DNA of 48,836 nt from DATKZH01 sp964475955 (GCA_964475955.1 CAYYZY010000039.1:1-48836); one strand, 5' to 3'. Shown: positions 7,214 through 17,067, counted from the stretch's first letter. Translations and numbers: made by a program. Notes: a model not told the origin generated them from the letters alone.

Positions 7214-8829
7214 GGCGTCTCCTCCTTCTGGGATACCTCGAGCTTGTCCCATCGGCGCCTCGCTCGGGCGATGATCAGGATGAAGAAGATCAGCACGACC
7301 ACGATCAGTCCCAGCGACAGGGCGACCACAGGCGGCTGGCCCGGCTCGACGTCGGCCACGGCGAGGAGACGCTCCGGCAGGCTCTTCCACAGCCATAGCC
7401 CGAAGATGATCAGCAGGTAGAGCGGCGAGACGTACTTGATCACGAAGCCGAGCATGGGGGGTACCGGGATCTCGGCGCCCCGCTCCAGCTCGGCCAGCCC
7501 CCGCTTGAGCCCCAGCACCCAGCCGAACAGGATCACCTGCACCGTCGCCATGATGTAGATGCAGACGTTCCCCACCCAGAAATCGACGGTGTCCAGCGCC
7601 AACAGCCCCTGCGAGAAGAAGACGATGAACAGCGCGCCCATCAGCGTGATGAACCCTAGCATGGCGACCGAGGCCTTGCGCCCGATCCCCAGTCCTTCCT
7701 CGAACAGCGCGATCGCCGGCTGGAGCATCGAGAGCGAGCTGGTCACTGCGGCCAGGAACAACAGGAAGAAGAAGATGAACCCGAAGAAGCCGCCGGCGGG
7801 CATCAAGTTGAACACGTTGGGCAGCGACACGAAGCCCATGCCGAAGGTGCCCGGCGGATCGTCGACGAAGGGCTGGCCGAGGAACACGAAGGCGGCCGGA
7901 ATGGTGATCAGGCCGCCGAGGACGACCTCGCAGAAGCCGTTACCGGAGGCGGCGGTCAGGGCGCTGAGGGCCACGTCGTCATTTTTGCGCACGTAGCTCG
8001 AGTAGGTGATGATGATGCCGAAACCGACCGAGAGGCTGAAGAAGATCTGCCCGGCCGCCGCGAGCCAGATTTCCGGGTTCGACAGGGCCTGGCCCAAGGT
8101 CTGATCGGGCTTGGTCGGATTCCACATCGCGCCCAATCCGTTGACCAACGACTGCTCCGGCACGTCGGGGTTGGGCGTGCCCAGGGTGAGGACGCGCACC
8201 AGCACGATCAACGCGCAGACAATCAGGGCCGGCATGGCGAACCGGCAGAACCACTCGATGCCCTTCTGGAGCCCGCGGTAGATCAACGTGAAATTGAGCA
8301 CAAAACAGATGCCCAGGAAAATGAGCGCCTGGAGGCCGGGCCCGCTGAACGCCGCGCCGTGCTCGTGGGAGCCGACGAAGCTGGCGAAGAACGACTCGTA
8401 CTGCTGCGGGTCGCTACCCAGGTGCAGGCCGTCGCCCAGGCCGAGCAGGGGAACGAGGTAATTCCAGGCGTACCCCAGGCACCACGCCTCGACGAAGACG
8501 TAGTACATATAGATCACCACGGGGATCAGCGGCCCGAAGATCGCCAGGTAGCTGGCCCAGCCCTTGCCGCAGACCGCGCGAAACACGCCCGGGGCCGAGT
8601 TGTAGCCCCGCGCCCCGCCGAAGCGGCCCATCGACCATTCCACCCAAGCGATCGGCAGCCCCAGCAGTAGGAAGGCGACCACGTAGGGGATCATGAATGC
8701 CCCGCCGCCGTATTGCGCCGCCAGGCCCGGGAAACGGAGGAAGTTGCCCAGGCCGACCGCGCTGCCCGTCACCGCGAGAATCACCCCGATTCGTGTGGCC
8801 CAGGTCTCTCTGCTGCCTTCTTGGTTCAT
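7210..8829 (-). CDS. Neurotransmitter:sodium symporter (NSS/SNF) family transporter
   Basis: A 539-residue inner-membrane protein with about 12 hydrophobic helices. The first helix carries the family signature GLGNFLRFPGLAAQYGGGAF, which in LeuT-like proteins lines the sodium and amino-acid sites; a later helix has FSLSVGFGIIITYSSY, the family's helix 6-7 region. It should import an amino acid or related solute with sodium; the substrate cannot be read from the sequence. The start ATG at 8829 directly precedes the short cytosolic lead MNQEGSRETW. It is followed with a 4-base overlap by the MetS-like small protein, which argues for an amino-acid importer. Confidence 0.92.
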   Translation of the reverse strand: MNQEGSRETWATRIGVILAVTGSAVGLGNFLRFPGLAAQYGGGAFMIPYVVAFLLLGLPIAWVEWSMGRFGGARGYNSAPGVFRAVCGKGWASYLAIFGPLIPVVIYMYYVFVEAWCLGYAWNYLVPLLGLGDGLHLGSDPQQYESFFASFVGSHEHGAAFSGPGLQALIFLGICFVLNFTLIYRGLQKGIEWFCRFAMPALIVCALIVLVRVLTLGTPNPDVPEQSLVNGLGAMWNPTKPDQTLGQALSNPEIWLAAAGQIFFSLSVGFGIIITYSSYVRKNDDVALSALTAASGNGFCEVVLGGLITIPAAFVFLGQPFVDDPPGTFGMGFVSLPNVFNLMPAGGFFGFIFFFLLFLAAVTSSLSMLQPAIALFEEGLGIGRKASVAMLGFITLMGALFIVFFSQGLLALDTVDFWVGNVCIYIMATVQVILFGWVLGLKRGLAELERGAEIPVPPMLGFVIKYVSPLYLLIIFGLWLWKSLPERLLAVADVEPGQPPVVALSLGLIVVVLIFFILIIARARRRWDKLEVSQKEETP

Positions 8830-9130
8830 GGTGTTCCTCGCGTGCGGTGTGGCCGTGCTCCCGCCTTCTCGAGCGCCGAGACCTCAGTGACTGCGGTTGT
8901 TCGCCGGAGCGGACAAGCGTCTCTTCGGGGAGCGAAAAGCCACGATTGCGACCGCCCCCCGGGCCCGGACCGCGGACGGGCCCGCCCGTCCAGCCCCCTC
9001 AAGCCCCCCGGGTTGGGAGGCATTGTAGTTGCCCGGCCCGGACACTGCAACGCGACTGGGAACCTCTGCCTGGGCCTGGCCTTCGGCCGACGGGTGGGCC
9101 CTGAGGACTCCTACGCGCCGCTCCCGCGAG
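8830..9130. other. Intergenic, no gene seen
   Basis: This spacer, which should hold the promoter of the NSS transporter, is very GC-rich. It contains the 3' flank of the GH38 gene and runs of CCCGGGCC/GGGCCCG that could form hairpins. I see no gene-like frame and no clear promoter boxes. Confidence 0.4.
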
Positions 9131-12100
9131 TCACTTCACCGCCACGGTGGCCAGCCCGGAACCCTCGATCGGAATCGCCACGGTGCCCTCGTCGACTGCC
9201 AGGGGGTCCTGCGGCACCTCGACCAGATTGCACGACACGGCCTTTTCGACCGAGAACCGGGGGAGGCGCACGTGCGCGGTCGTCGGCTTGCCGGTCGTCT
9301 CCCAGAGGCGGAGTATGAGCGCGTCGCTCGTCTCGGCGCGCTTCACTGCCACCAGCAACACGTTCGGTTCGGCGATCTCCACGAGGCCGGCGCAATCCGG
9401 CGGGAGCGGGCCGGCCGGGTTGGCGTCGGCCTTGACGGCGACCAGCGGACTCGAGGCGGCCCAGCCGGCGCGGGCGGAGGCGACCGTGTCGGACTTCGCC
9501 CGGCTGGTCAGCGAAAAGCGAAAGGTGAACGGCCCGCCCTGGCCCGCCAGGTAGTTGGTGAACCAGTAGTTGTTCATCATGTAGGCATAAACGTGGCCGT
9601 TGACCAGCGGTAGCTCCGTCTGCCACTTGCCGCGGTTGATATCCTGGAAGGAGACCAAGGGGGCGTCGGGCGTGCTCCAGGTGATGGCCGCGTCGCCGTC
9701 CGAGACCTCCACGAAGTGCTGCACGGTGAACCAGTCGAGGCATGCCCCCGGCATGAGGTCGCGATCGGGCCGGAAGATCGCGCAGGGGGCTTCGTACCGG
9801 AACACGGGCTCGGTCGCGGCAAACGGGAAGGCGAAGTAGACGGCCTCCTTCTCGTAGGTGAGGGTCTTGGTCAGGCGGTTGGCCACGTCGACCCGCTTCC
9901 GATCGTGGTAGACGGTCACCTCGGTCGTGATTTCGGGCGTCATCTCGGCCTCCGTGCGCACGATCATCCGCTGGCCCAGGTCGCCCAGGTCGAGCGTGCG
10001 GAGCGTGGCCTTCCTGGGCGTGAAGACCTCCAGTTCGGCCGGCTCGCGCCCGGCGCGCTCGATGCTCGTCCCCTGGCCGCCGGCCACGTAGAGGTAGTGG
10101 TTGAGCTGGTACGGCGCGGCCTTGTCGACCAGCTCGCGGTTCAGCTCCTTATCGAAGAGGCCGGTGATCGCGCCGGTGGCCGGGTCGAAGCTGACGCGAT
10201 AGAAGCGGCTTTCGATCGTCGTCCCTTCGCCGGGGGTGGCCGTGGGCACGTCGGCCCGGGGGCCGCACCGGAGCACGCGGTAGCCGCACGCCGGCACGTC
10301 GTCGACGGCCACCAGCGTCTTTTTCCCCACGCGGCAGCTCGCCGCCGCCGGTTCGACCACGCTCACCCCTTCCGGCAGCGAGACTTCGACGACGTCGCTC
10401 CGCGGCCAGCTCATCGTGTTGAGCACGACCAGCGAGCGGTCCTCAGTGCGGACCAGCGAAGCCAGCCCCCGCGCCCCTCGTTCGAGCAGCTCGCGCGACT
10501 GCCGGTGGGCGTCGTGGGCGAACTGTGCCTTGATCTCCCACTGGGCCTTGGTGAAGTCGCTTTCCGGCTGCGAGACCGAGCAGTGGGCGCCCCAGGTGTG
10601 CTCGTCGTAGAGCATGCAGTTGCGCCAGGCGTCGTCGATCGCCTCGTCCGGGTAGGCTTCTTCGGGCGCGAACCGATGGACCATGGCCAGGAGACGCTCG
10701 GCGCTGGCCAACGCCTCGTGGGCGTTGCGGCAGAGGGCCGTCTCCCGGGCGGAGGAGCCGGCGCCGTCCTCCCAATACGTGCCGCCGCTGCCGCGAACGA
10801 TGGGAAGCCGGTCGCCGAAATGCTCTTCCACGTACTCGTAGAACTCGGCGTTGTGGCAGAGGATGATCTTGGGGAATTCGTACCGCCGGTTCCAGGCCGC
10901 GACGACCTCGGCCAGGCGCGGCTCGAGCGGCTGGTTGTCGCTCACCGCCCCGTTCAGGTAGACCGCGTCGAGCGGGTAGTCCTCGCGGGACTCGTAGCCG
11001 GCCAGCATGTCGACGATCCGCTTTCGGGCGGTTTGAAGGCTGTCTTGCAGGCCCATGCGCACGGCGTAAGCGTAGCTCGGCTGGAAGGTCATCAGCACGC
11101 GGCTGCCGTCCGGCCCTTCCCACCAGCACGGCGACTTGTCGTACATCTGGCGGAACGTCACGGCCCGGGTGTTGTTGCTCCCCTCACTGAAGTAGCGGAT
11201 GCCCGAGTTGGCGAGGACCATGGGCATGGAGCCGACCAGGGTGGGCACGTCGTTGATCATCGCGCTGGTGTACGGGATCGCGTGCTCGCGATGGAGCTCG
11301 TGCGCGCAGTAGGTGAGCCGGCAGAGCTCCTCGTGGGAGCAGAGCCCCGTGAGGACGTTGCAGTAGAGCGCCTGCACGCCCAGCCGCCGCTCGCGCGCCA
11401 GGCGCAGGAATCGCTCGCGCTTCTCGCCCTCGCGGTCGGCCAGGTAGTTCTCGGCCTGCCAGGCGACCTCGCAGTTCCACTTGAAGTCGGGGAACCGGTC
11501 GGTCAGCTCGGCGGCCAGGTCGAGGTTCTCGTTGTGACGCTCGCGGCACTTGGGCTGGACGTCGGTGTAGCCGATGTCGGTGTGGGCGCTCGGGGCCACG
11601 TACACGCGCCACTTGCGCTGCGGACCGACCGTGGCCGTGGTCGACTTCGACTGATCGCCCATCACGGCCGTGACCCTTACCTCGATGGGTTCCGCCGAGT
11701 CGGGCACGTCGACCTCCTGCGAAACCGTCCCGATGAAAGGCAGCTCGTCGACGGGCACCTCGAACGCCTCGCCGGGGGCCTCCACGCGGAGCGCGAGCTC
11801 CGAAGGCGGGGCCGTGAGGGCCACGTTCACGTCGACCGCGCGCCGCACTCCCCGCTCGGTTCGGAGGAAGCAGGGCGTCGGCCGGGCCGTGACCGACTGG
11901 ATGCCCGGCTCGACCGTGGTCTTTTCGGGGTCGTTGACGAGGCGGACCGCGTCGTAGTGCACCCAGGAGCCCTCCTCGCAGACGAACACGATTTCGTTCG
12001 CCCCCTGGTGAAACAGGGTGGCCGGGAGCTGCAACTCGATCGTGTGCGGTCTGCCGACGGCCGGATCGCGGAGCGAGTCGTCGCCCGCCCCCCGAGGAAG

Positions 12101-12496
12101 CGCGAATCGGCCGGTGCGCCCGTCGAGCGTAATGGCGAACTTGGGCGGGACGGCCCCGTGCGTGTCGCGAAACAGGACCCGAAGCGTGAACGCGCCGCGC
12201 GGCGGGTCGGCGAGCGAGAATCGGATGGTGAAGGGGTGCGTGCGGCGCCCGGCCCAGACGTCGTGCGGGCCCGGATGAATGAACGGCCAGTCGCGCCCCG
12301 GCTCGCTCGTGCCCACCTCGAATACGGGCGGCTTCTCGAGGAACCGGCCGGCGTAGGCCGGGTAGTCGCCCGCGATGGCGAACTCCGTGTAGCTTTGGTC
12401 GGGCTGGCCGATCTGGAAGACGACCCGCTCGGCGGCCGGCGCGGTCGCGCCGACGACGATCACCAGAAACGAAGCGAAGCATACGACGCGCGACAT
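9131..12496 (-). CDS. Secreted glycoside hydrolase family 38 alpha-mannosidase
   Basis: A 1121-residue protein with an N-terminal signal peptide (cleavage likely near residue 23, after ATAPAAE). Residues 25-290 look like beta-sandwich accessory domains. The GH38 catalytic domain follows: zinc ligands His305 and Asp307 in HTDIGY, the probable nucleophile Asp416 in MINDVPT, and a further zinc His633 in YDEHTWGAH. The C-terminal part is the usual all-beta region of GH38 enzymes. It should release alpha-linked mannose from glycans outside the cytoplasm. The ATG at 12496 has GGAGGTGG immediately upstream; earlier in-frame starts lack a ribosome site and would bury the signal peptide. No transporter or regulator for mannose sits next to it. 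Confidence 0.88.
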   Translation of the reverse strand: MSRVVCFASFLVIVVGATAPAAERVVFQIGQPDQSYTEFAIAGDYPAYAGRFLEKPPVFEVGTSEPGRDWPFIHPGPHDVWAGRRTHPFTIRFSLADPPRGAFTLRVLFRDTHGAVPPKFAITLDGRTGRFALPRGAGDDSLRDPAVGRPHTIELQLPATLFHQGANEIVFVCEEGSWVHYDAVRLVNDPEKTTVEPGIQSVTARPTPCFLRTERGVRRAVDVNVALTAPPSELALRVEAPGEAFEVPVDELPFIGTVSQEVDVPDSAEPIEVRVTAVMGDQSKSTTATVGPQRKWRVYVAPSAHTDIGYTDVQPKCRERHNENLDLAAELTDRFPDFKWNCEVAWQAENYLADREGEKRERFLRLARERRLGVQALYCNVLTGLCSHEELCRLTYCAHELHREHAIPYTSAMINDVPTLVGSMPMVLANSGIRYFSEGSNNTRAVTFRQMYDKSPCWWEGPDGSRVLMTFQPSYAYAVRMGLQDSLQTARKRIVDMLAGYESREDYPLDAVYLNGAVSDNQPLEPRLAEVVAAWNRRYEFPKIILCHNAEFYEYVEEHFGDRLPIVRGSGGTYWEDGAGSSARETALCRNAHEALASAERLLAMVHRFAPEEAYPDEAIDDAWRNCMLYDEHTWGAHCSVSQPESDFTKAQWEIKAQFAHDAHRQSRELLERGARGLASLVRTEDRSLVVLNTMSWPRSDVVEVSLPEGVSVVEPAAASCRVGKKTLVAVDDVPACGYRVLRCGPRADVPTATPGEGTTIESRFYRVSFDPATGAITGLFDKELNRELVDKAAPYQLNHYLYVAGGQGTSIERAGREPAELEVFTPRKATLRTLDLGDLGQRMIVRTEAEMTPEITTEVTVYHDRKRVDVANRLTKTLTYEKEAVYFAFPFAATEPVFRYEAPCAIFRPDRDLMPGACLDWFTVQHFVEVSDGDAAITWSTPDAPLVSFQDINRGKWQTELPLVNGHVYAYMMNNYWFTNYLAGQGGPFTFRFSLTSRAKSDTVASARAGWAASSPLVAVKADANPAGPLPPDCAGLVEIAEPNVLLVAVKRAETSDALILRLWETTGKPTTAHVRLPRFSVEKAVSCNLVEVPQDPLAVDEGTVAIPIEGSGLATVAVK

Positions 12497-12605
12497 GACC
12501 ACCTCCATCCCGTCACCCGGGGCCGCGACAACCAAAAGGGGAAGGCCGACGCCGGCATTCTCCGTCATCGGCGTGGGGGTGTCAAAGGGCAGCGTCATTG
12601 GACAC

Positions 12606-12820
12606 GGAACAGGAGGCAATGGAGGCAACGGAGTTCGGCGGGCTCAGTCTCCTATGTCTGCCAGCGGTTCGAGGAAGCAAGGACTATTCTGCCAGCCGTT
12701 CTTTCCGACTGCGGTTGCCCGTGCCGAGCCAAAGCTGCTTTCCCCGAAGTGAGCTTACGCCGAGCGAAGTAGACAAAGGGAACAGGCCCCCCCTCCGTTG
12801 CCTCAGTTCTCTCCTGTTCC
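12606..12820. repeat. AACAGGAGG-type repeat, two copies in inverted orientation
   Basis: The left copy (12606-12633) contains AACAGGAGGCAATGGAGGCA; the right copy (12792-12820) reads as the reverse complement, with CTCCGTTGCCTCAG and CTCTCCTGTTCC. About 160 bases lie between them. Single related copies occur at 20786-20813 and 32459-32485. Confidence 0.7.
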
Positions 12821-12929
12821 GAATGCCCAGCCCTCGACTTCCCAAGCACCGAAGTCCGCCCCGAGTCAACCTCCAGCCCGCTCGAGCCGTGTTAGGCTTT
12901 GTCGGAAAACCGCCGAGGCGGGGCGATGT

Positions 12930-12997
12930 GTAGGGTGCGTGCTTGCACGCACGCCGGAAAACCGCGGTCTCCGCGTGGGTGCAAGCACCCACCCTAC
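12930..12997. repeat. Large palindrome, GTAGGGTG family, copy 1
   Basis: The left arm GTAGGGTGCGTGCTTGCAC and right arm GTGCAAGCACCCACCCTAC pair along about 19 bases with one or two mismatches, around a 20-30 base loop. It lies 18 bases beyond the stop codon of the class III aminotransferase, so it may work as its transcription terminator or 3'-end stabiliser. Shorter relatives occur at 18590-18622 and 32398-32425. Confidence 0.75.
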
Positions 12998-13014
12998 GGT
13001 TTTTACGAGAGAGC

Positions 13015-14388
13015 CTAGTACCCCAGCTCCCGCTCCGTCTCGCCGATCGACTCGTCGATGATGTCCAGGCCCTTCAGGAGCACTTCGTCTTCCATGACCA
13101 CGGGCGGGCTCATCCGCAGGACGTGGCCGGCCGGGATCCAGGCGAGGCCCTTGCCGAACGCCTTCTGGTAGACGAGCTTGCCGGCCTCGTCGAACGGCTC
13201 CTTGGTCGCCCGGTCCCCCACCAGCTCGATGCCCATCAGGCAGCCCTTGGAGCGCACGTGGCCCACGATCGGGTGCTCGGCCTGCATCCGCTCCATCCGC
13301 TCCTGCGCCAGCCGGCCCAGGTGAAGGCTCCGCTCCAACAGGTTCTCCTCCCGGATGACCTCGATCGTGGCCAGGGCGGCCCCGCAGGCCATCGGGTTGC
13401 CTCCGCAGCTCGAGGAGGCGGAGATCGACTCGAACGACTCCTTCAGCGGCTCGCGCACCGCGACGCACGTGACCGGAAACCCGTTGCCGAAGCCCTTGCC
13501 GAGCGAAACGACGTCGGGCACCACGTTCCAGTGCTCCATCGAGAGCCACTTGCCGGTGCGGGCCCAGCCGGTGAGCACCTCGTCGGCCATGAGCAGGAGG
13601 CCCCGCTCGTCGCAGAACGTGCGGAGCTTGGGGAAGAAGTCGTCGGGCGGCATCACCGAGCCGCCCCAGCCCTGGATCGGCTCCAGCACGAAGCCGGCCA
13701 CGTCGCCCACGGTGGCCTTGTCGATATAGTCGTCGAAGAACTCGAGGTACTTGTCGGTATCCGCCGAGCCGTCGTCGCGCACGAACAACGGCCGGTAAGT
13801 GTTCGGCCGTGGAAGCATGTGCATGCCCGGCGCCCGCACGCGCCCGTAAACCTGCGAACGAATATGGGCCAGGGAGACGGCGCCGTAGGTCTTTCCGTGG
13901 AAGTCGTAGAAGCAGGAGAGCATCTCGTTGCGCCCGGTGGCCGCACGGAGCACGCGCATTCCCGCCTCCACGGCCGCGGTGCCCGAGTCGTAGAACTGGA
14001 AGCCGTCGAGGTCGCCCGGCAGCACCTCGGCCAGCTTCTCCACCAGTTGGGTCTTGACCGGCGTGGTGAAGTCGTGGGCGTTCATCAGCGTGGCGGCGTG
14101 CCGCCGCACGGCCTCGGTCACCTTGGGGTGGCAGTGCCCCAACGTGGTGACGTAGATGCCCGACGAGAAATCGAGGTACGTGTTGCCGTCCACGTCGGTC
14201 AGCGTGCAGCCGTGTCCCCGCTCGAACGCCACGGGGAACAGTTTCACCTGCCCGCTCAACCCCTTGAAGTGCTTCGCGCACCGCGCGTGCAACGCCCTCG
14301 ACCTCGGCCCCGGCGGTGGGACGGGAACGTGCGGACAGGTGTCGAGATCGACGTGGGCCCACGCCGGGGCCTTCTTGGCGGCAGTCAT
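13015..14388 (-). CDS. Class III (4-aminobutyrate/ornithine-type) PLP-dependent aminotransferase
   Basis: A 457-residue fold-type I aminotransferase. FERGHGCTLTDVDGNTYLDF is the typical start, GTAAVEAGMR grips the cofactor phosphate, LMADEVLTGWARTG carries the Asp that holds the pyridine nitrogen, and SLGKGFGNGFPV carries the Schiff-base Lys. The family transfers amino groups from omega-amines or amino acids to 2-oxo acids; the substrate here is not readable, so a symbol is not given. I chose the ATG at 14388 because AGGAGA lies 7 bases upstream; the frame is open for 50 more codons with non-conserved composition. The upstream spacer is shared with the divergent LamG gene. Confidence 0.88.
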   Translation of the reverse strand: MTAAKKAPAWAHVDLDTCPHVPVPPPGPRSRALHARCAKHFKGLSGQVKLFPVAFERGHGCTLTDVDGNTYLDFSSGIYVTTLGHCHPKVTEAVRRHAATLMNAHDFTTPVKTQLVEKLAEVLPGDLDGFQFYDSGTAAVEAGMRVLRAATGRNEMLSCFYDFHGKTYGAVSLAHIRSQVYGRVRAPGMHMLPRPNTYRPLFVRDDGSADTDKYLEFFDDYIDKATVGDVAGFVLEPIQGWGGSVMPPDDFFPKLRTFCDERGLLLMADEVLTGWARTGKWLSMEHWNVVPDVVSLGKGFGNGFPVTCVAVREPLKESFESISASSSCGGNPMACGAALATIEVIREENLLERSLHLGRLAQERMERMQAEHPIVGHVRSKGCLMGIELVGDRATKEPFDEAGKLVYQKAFGKGLAWIPAGHVLRMSPPVVMEDEVLLKGLDIIDESIGETERELGY

Positions 14389-14939
14389 CAACGCATCTCC
14401 TGCAAGGATCAACATGAAAGTCGGCAACGTGTAGCTGAACTTCCGCAGACGTCTGTGGGGTTGTGATAGTGCGAACAAGACGGGGCTCCTTGGAGACTTC
14501 CCCCGGTCAAGAGCGTCAACGACGCGCGCGAAGCACAAGGAAGTCCCCGTCGACGTCTGCGATGATAGAGTCGTTGGAGCGGATCATGCAAGCCCCGTCG
14601 CCTGTCTTCACAGAGCCGTCGTCTCAGACGCACGTCCGGCTCCTCGTAGACTGGGTGGTGTAGCCGGGCAGGCGGACCATGCGCGCGCGACCGACCAAAC
14701 GAGAGCCGAATTGCACAACGGCGAATCCGTCACCATCCGACATCAGAAACCCAATTCCGAATCGAACTCACAAAACCAGGCCACGGAATGGAATCGAAAC
14801 GAAATGCACCCATTGACAACCGACACCCCGTGTGCCAACAAAGGAAGGGCTTGGACGGACGCGGGATCGAGCGTCGCGCCGCGTCCGGCCTGGCGTCGCG
14901 CGGGCAGCGGTCCACAGAATACGTTGCGTGGAGACGATC
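14389..14939. other. Divergent intergenic spacer with possible relics
   Basis: This 551-base spacer divides the aminotransferase (minus) from the LamG gene (plus). GC falls between about 14710 and 14830, where a promoter is most likely; a TTGACA is present at 14813-14818 but no good -10 follows. A 23-codon minus-strand frame at 14516-14587 (ATG to TGA) encodes a protein-like MIRSNDSIIADVDGDF and may be a gene relic. A hairpin at 14613-14642 is discussed in the findings. Confidence 0.4.
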
Positions 14940-17042
14940 ATGAGAGGCGTGGCTTGCGTCGTTGTCTGCTGCTTTGCGACATGTGCGTTTTCTCCCACGG
15001 CCCGGCCGGCCGAGCCGGGGCCCGTCGCATGGTGGCCGTTCGACGAACTGAGCGGCGGGACCGCGCCGGAGACGGTCGGCGAGATCCGCGACCGCGTCGT
15101 CGGCCGCGTGAAGCGGGTGGACGGCGTGGTCGGCGGCGCGATGAAGTGCGACGGATTCACGTCCCGCGTGGTCCGCAAGGCGAAACAGGCCCCGGCGCTC
15201 GACGGCCCGTTTACCGTCGAGGCGTGGGTCGCCGTGCAGACGTATCCCTGGGGGTGGTGTCCCATCGTCTCCCGGCGCGAGGGCCAAGAACGGGGCTGCC
15301 TCTTCGGGATCGACGGCGAGGGCCGTCTCGGCTTGTGCCTGGCCGTCGGCGGCAAGTGGCGGACGTGCACCTCCGAGAAGCGGCTCCCCCTGCTGGAGTG
15401 GACGCACGCGGCGGCCACGTTCGACCCCGCCGAGGGGCTCCAACTCTACCTGGACGGCGAGCCCGCCGGCAGCCTCGACCTCCGCGGCGCGATGACGCCG
15501 GCCGACGACGCCGACCTCCTCATCGGCGCCAACCGCGATCGCGAGCCGGCCATGCTCGAGACCGTGAGCATGCCGGTCCACTTCTCCCTCGACGGGCTTC
15601 TCGACGAAGTGAAGATCCACGCCCGGGCGCTTGGGCCGGGCGAGATTCGAAGCGGCTGCGAGGCGGTGCGGCCCGCGGGCCCGGCCCCGTTGACGCTCGC
15701 CAGGTTGCCCTCCGGGCCGGAATGCCCGAACCGGTTCGGGGCCTTTTACGTATCGCTGCGGTATCGCGAAGCATGGGACGCGATTTGGCGAGGGACCGGG
15801 CCCGACGTGGTCGTCACCTTCGACAAGGCCCCCTTCCGGTTGGTCTCGTGGAAGGGGATTTCCTACGCGCCCTGTTGGGTGACGGAGAAAGGCAACTGGT
15901 TCTCGAACGAGTTCATGGAGCGGGGCGTCGACCGCGGCCGGCGGGGCTGCTGCGAGTCGATGTCGGACAAGCGCGCCCGCTTCTCCCACGTGAAGATCCT
16001 GGAGAACCACGACGCCCGGGCGGTCGTCTACTGGCGGAACTCGCCGGTCGACGTGTTCTACGAGCCGCCGCTGGTCGACGACCGGACCGGCTGGGGCGAT
16101 TGGTGCGAAGAGTACCACACGATCTACCCCGACGGCGCGGCGGTGCGCAAGGTCGTTATGTTCTCCAGCGACTTCGGGGCCTGGCACGAGTGGTGCCAGT
16201 CGCTGGAGGTCCTCCATCCCGGGCAGAGGCCGGAGGACGTGCTCGACGCCGAACGGATCACGTCCGTGGCCAACATGCAGGGCGAGTCGGCGACCTACGC
16301 GTGGCCCGAGGGCGAGAAGTCGTATCGGCATCCCGCGCTTGCGGGGGCGAACGTCCAGATCACCTACCTGAACTCCCGCTTCAACCCGTTCGTGATCCTC
16401 GACGACCGCCCTGGGAAGAACGACGCGGGGGGCGACGGGCCGGCGATCAGCCTCGTGGGGGGCGAGGGGTGGTCGCGCCACAGCCCGCTGCCTTGGCGAA
16501 ACCACTGGCCGGTCACCCAGCCGCCGCTGGTCGGCCGGTACGCGGTGGCGGCGGATCGGCCGGCCCACACGTACACGGCGACGCAACACAGCGCGCCGTT
16601 CGCCGTCACCGACCACTCGATGGCCAAGATCATGCTCTGCGGCATGACCGACCGCGAGGAGGCGGTCGATCTGCTGCCGCTGGCCCGATCGTGGCTGCGG
16701 CCCCCCGAACTGGAAGTCACCTCGGGCCCGTTCGCAAGCCGCGGCTACGACCCCACGGAGAGGACCTACGTCGTGGAGCGGACCGGGGCCGAGACGGGCG
16801 CGCCGCTGGAGTGCACGATCCACGCGCGCGACGACCGCCCGGTGGTCAACGTGGCGCTGGTCGTCGTCGATTGGGGCGATGCGCCCGTCGGCTTGCGAGT
16901 CGACGGTCGTCGCGTCCCCCGCGGCGGGCCGTTCCGCGTGGGGTATCGCCGCCGCATGGAGGGGACCGATCTGGTGGCGTGGATCGAGCTGGAGACGACC
17001 CGAGACGTCCGCCTGGAACTGGCGCCGCACGTCGGGCGGTAG
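14940..17042 (+). CDS. Secreted LamG-domain protein
   Basis: A 700-residue exported protein. The first 23 residues form a signal peptide (MRGVACVVVCCFATCAF, with cleavage near ARPAE). Residues 28-225 match the concanavalin/LamG jelly-roll pattern: WWPFDELSGG, FTVEAWV, WTHAAATFD and the closing GLLDEVKIHARALG. The remaining 470 residues are beta-rich and contain many Trp and Tyr; I do not recognise a catalytic family in them. LamG modules bind carbohydrate or protein ligands at the surface. The ATG at 14940 has GGAG 6 bases upstream and starts at the signal peptide; an in-frame start at 14832 would mask it. The gene is 211 bases upstream of the M14 peptidase on the same strand, with dispersed repeats between them. 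Confidence 0.8.
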   Translation: MRGVACVVVCCFATCAFSPTARPAEPGPVAWWPFDELSGGTAPETVGEIRDRVVGRVKRVDGVVGGAMKCDGFTSRVVRKAKQAPALDGPFTVEAWVAVQTYPWGWCPIVSRREGQERGCLFGIDGEGRLGLCLAVGGKWRTCTSEKRLPLLEWTHAAATFDPAEGLQLYLDGEPAGSLDLRGAMTPADDADLLIGANRDREPAMLETVSMPVHFSLDGLLDEVKIHARALGPGEIRSGCEAVRPAGPAPLTLARLPSGPECPNRFGAFYVSLRYREAWDAIWRGTGPDVVVTFDKAPFRLVSWKGISYAPCWVTEKGNWFSNEFMERGVDRGRRGCCESMSDKRARFSHVKILENHDARAVVYWRNSPVDVFYEPPLVDDRTGWGDWCEEYHTIYPDGAAVRKVVMFSSDFGAWHEWCQSLEVLHPGQRPEDVLDAERITSVANMQGESATYAWPEGEKSYRHPALAGANVQITYLNSRFNPFVILDDRPGKNDAGGDGPAISLVGGEGWSRHSPLPWRNHWPVTQPPLVGRYAVAADRPAHTYTATQHSAPFAVTDHSMAKIMLCGMTDREEAVDLLPLARSWLRPPELEVTSGPFASRGYDPTERTYVVERTGAETGAPLECTIHARDDRPVVNVALVVVDWGDAPVGLRVDGRRVPRGGPFRVGYRRRMEGTDLVAWIELETTRDVRLELAPHVGR

Positions 17043-17067
17043 CTTGGTCTTGATCTTGTTCGCAGGC

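Larger units (their letters stand above)
12497..13014. other. Intergenic, repeat-rich spacer
   Basis: This 518-base spacer between the GH38 and aminotransferase genes holds no credible gene. It contains an inverted pair of AACAGGAGG-type repeats (12606-12633 and 12792-12820) and a large hairpin (12930-12997), described separately. Confidence 0.6.

Noticed and set aside
9716..12772. A 1018-codon plus-strand frame
   Set aside because: It lies wholly opposite the GH38 gene; high GC opens antisense frames, and the GH38 frame holds the motifs and signal peptide.
14516..14587. A 23-codon minus-strand frame starting MIRSNDSIIADVDGDF
   Set aside because: It looks protein-like but is too short and without a clear ribosome site; noted under the spacer as a possible relic only.
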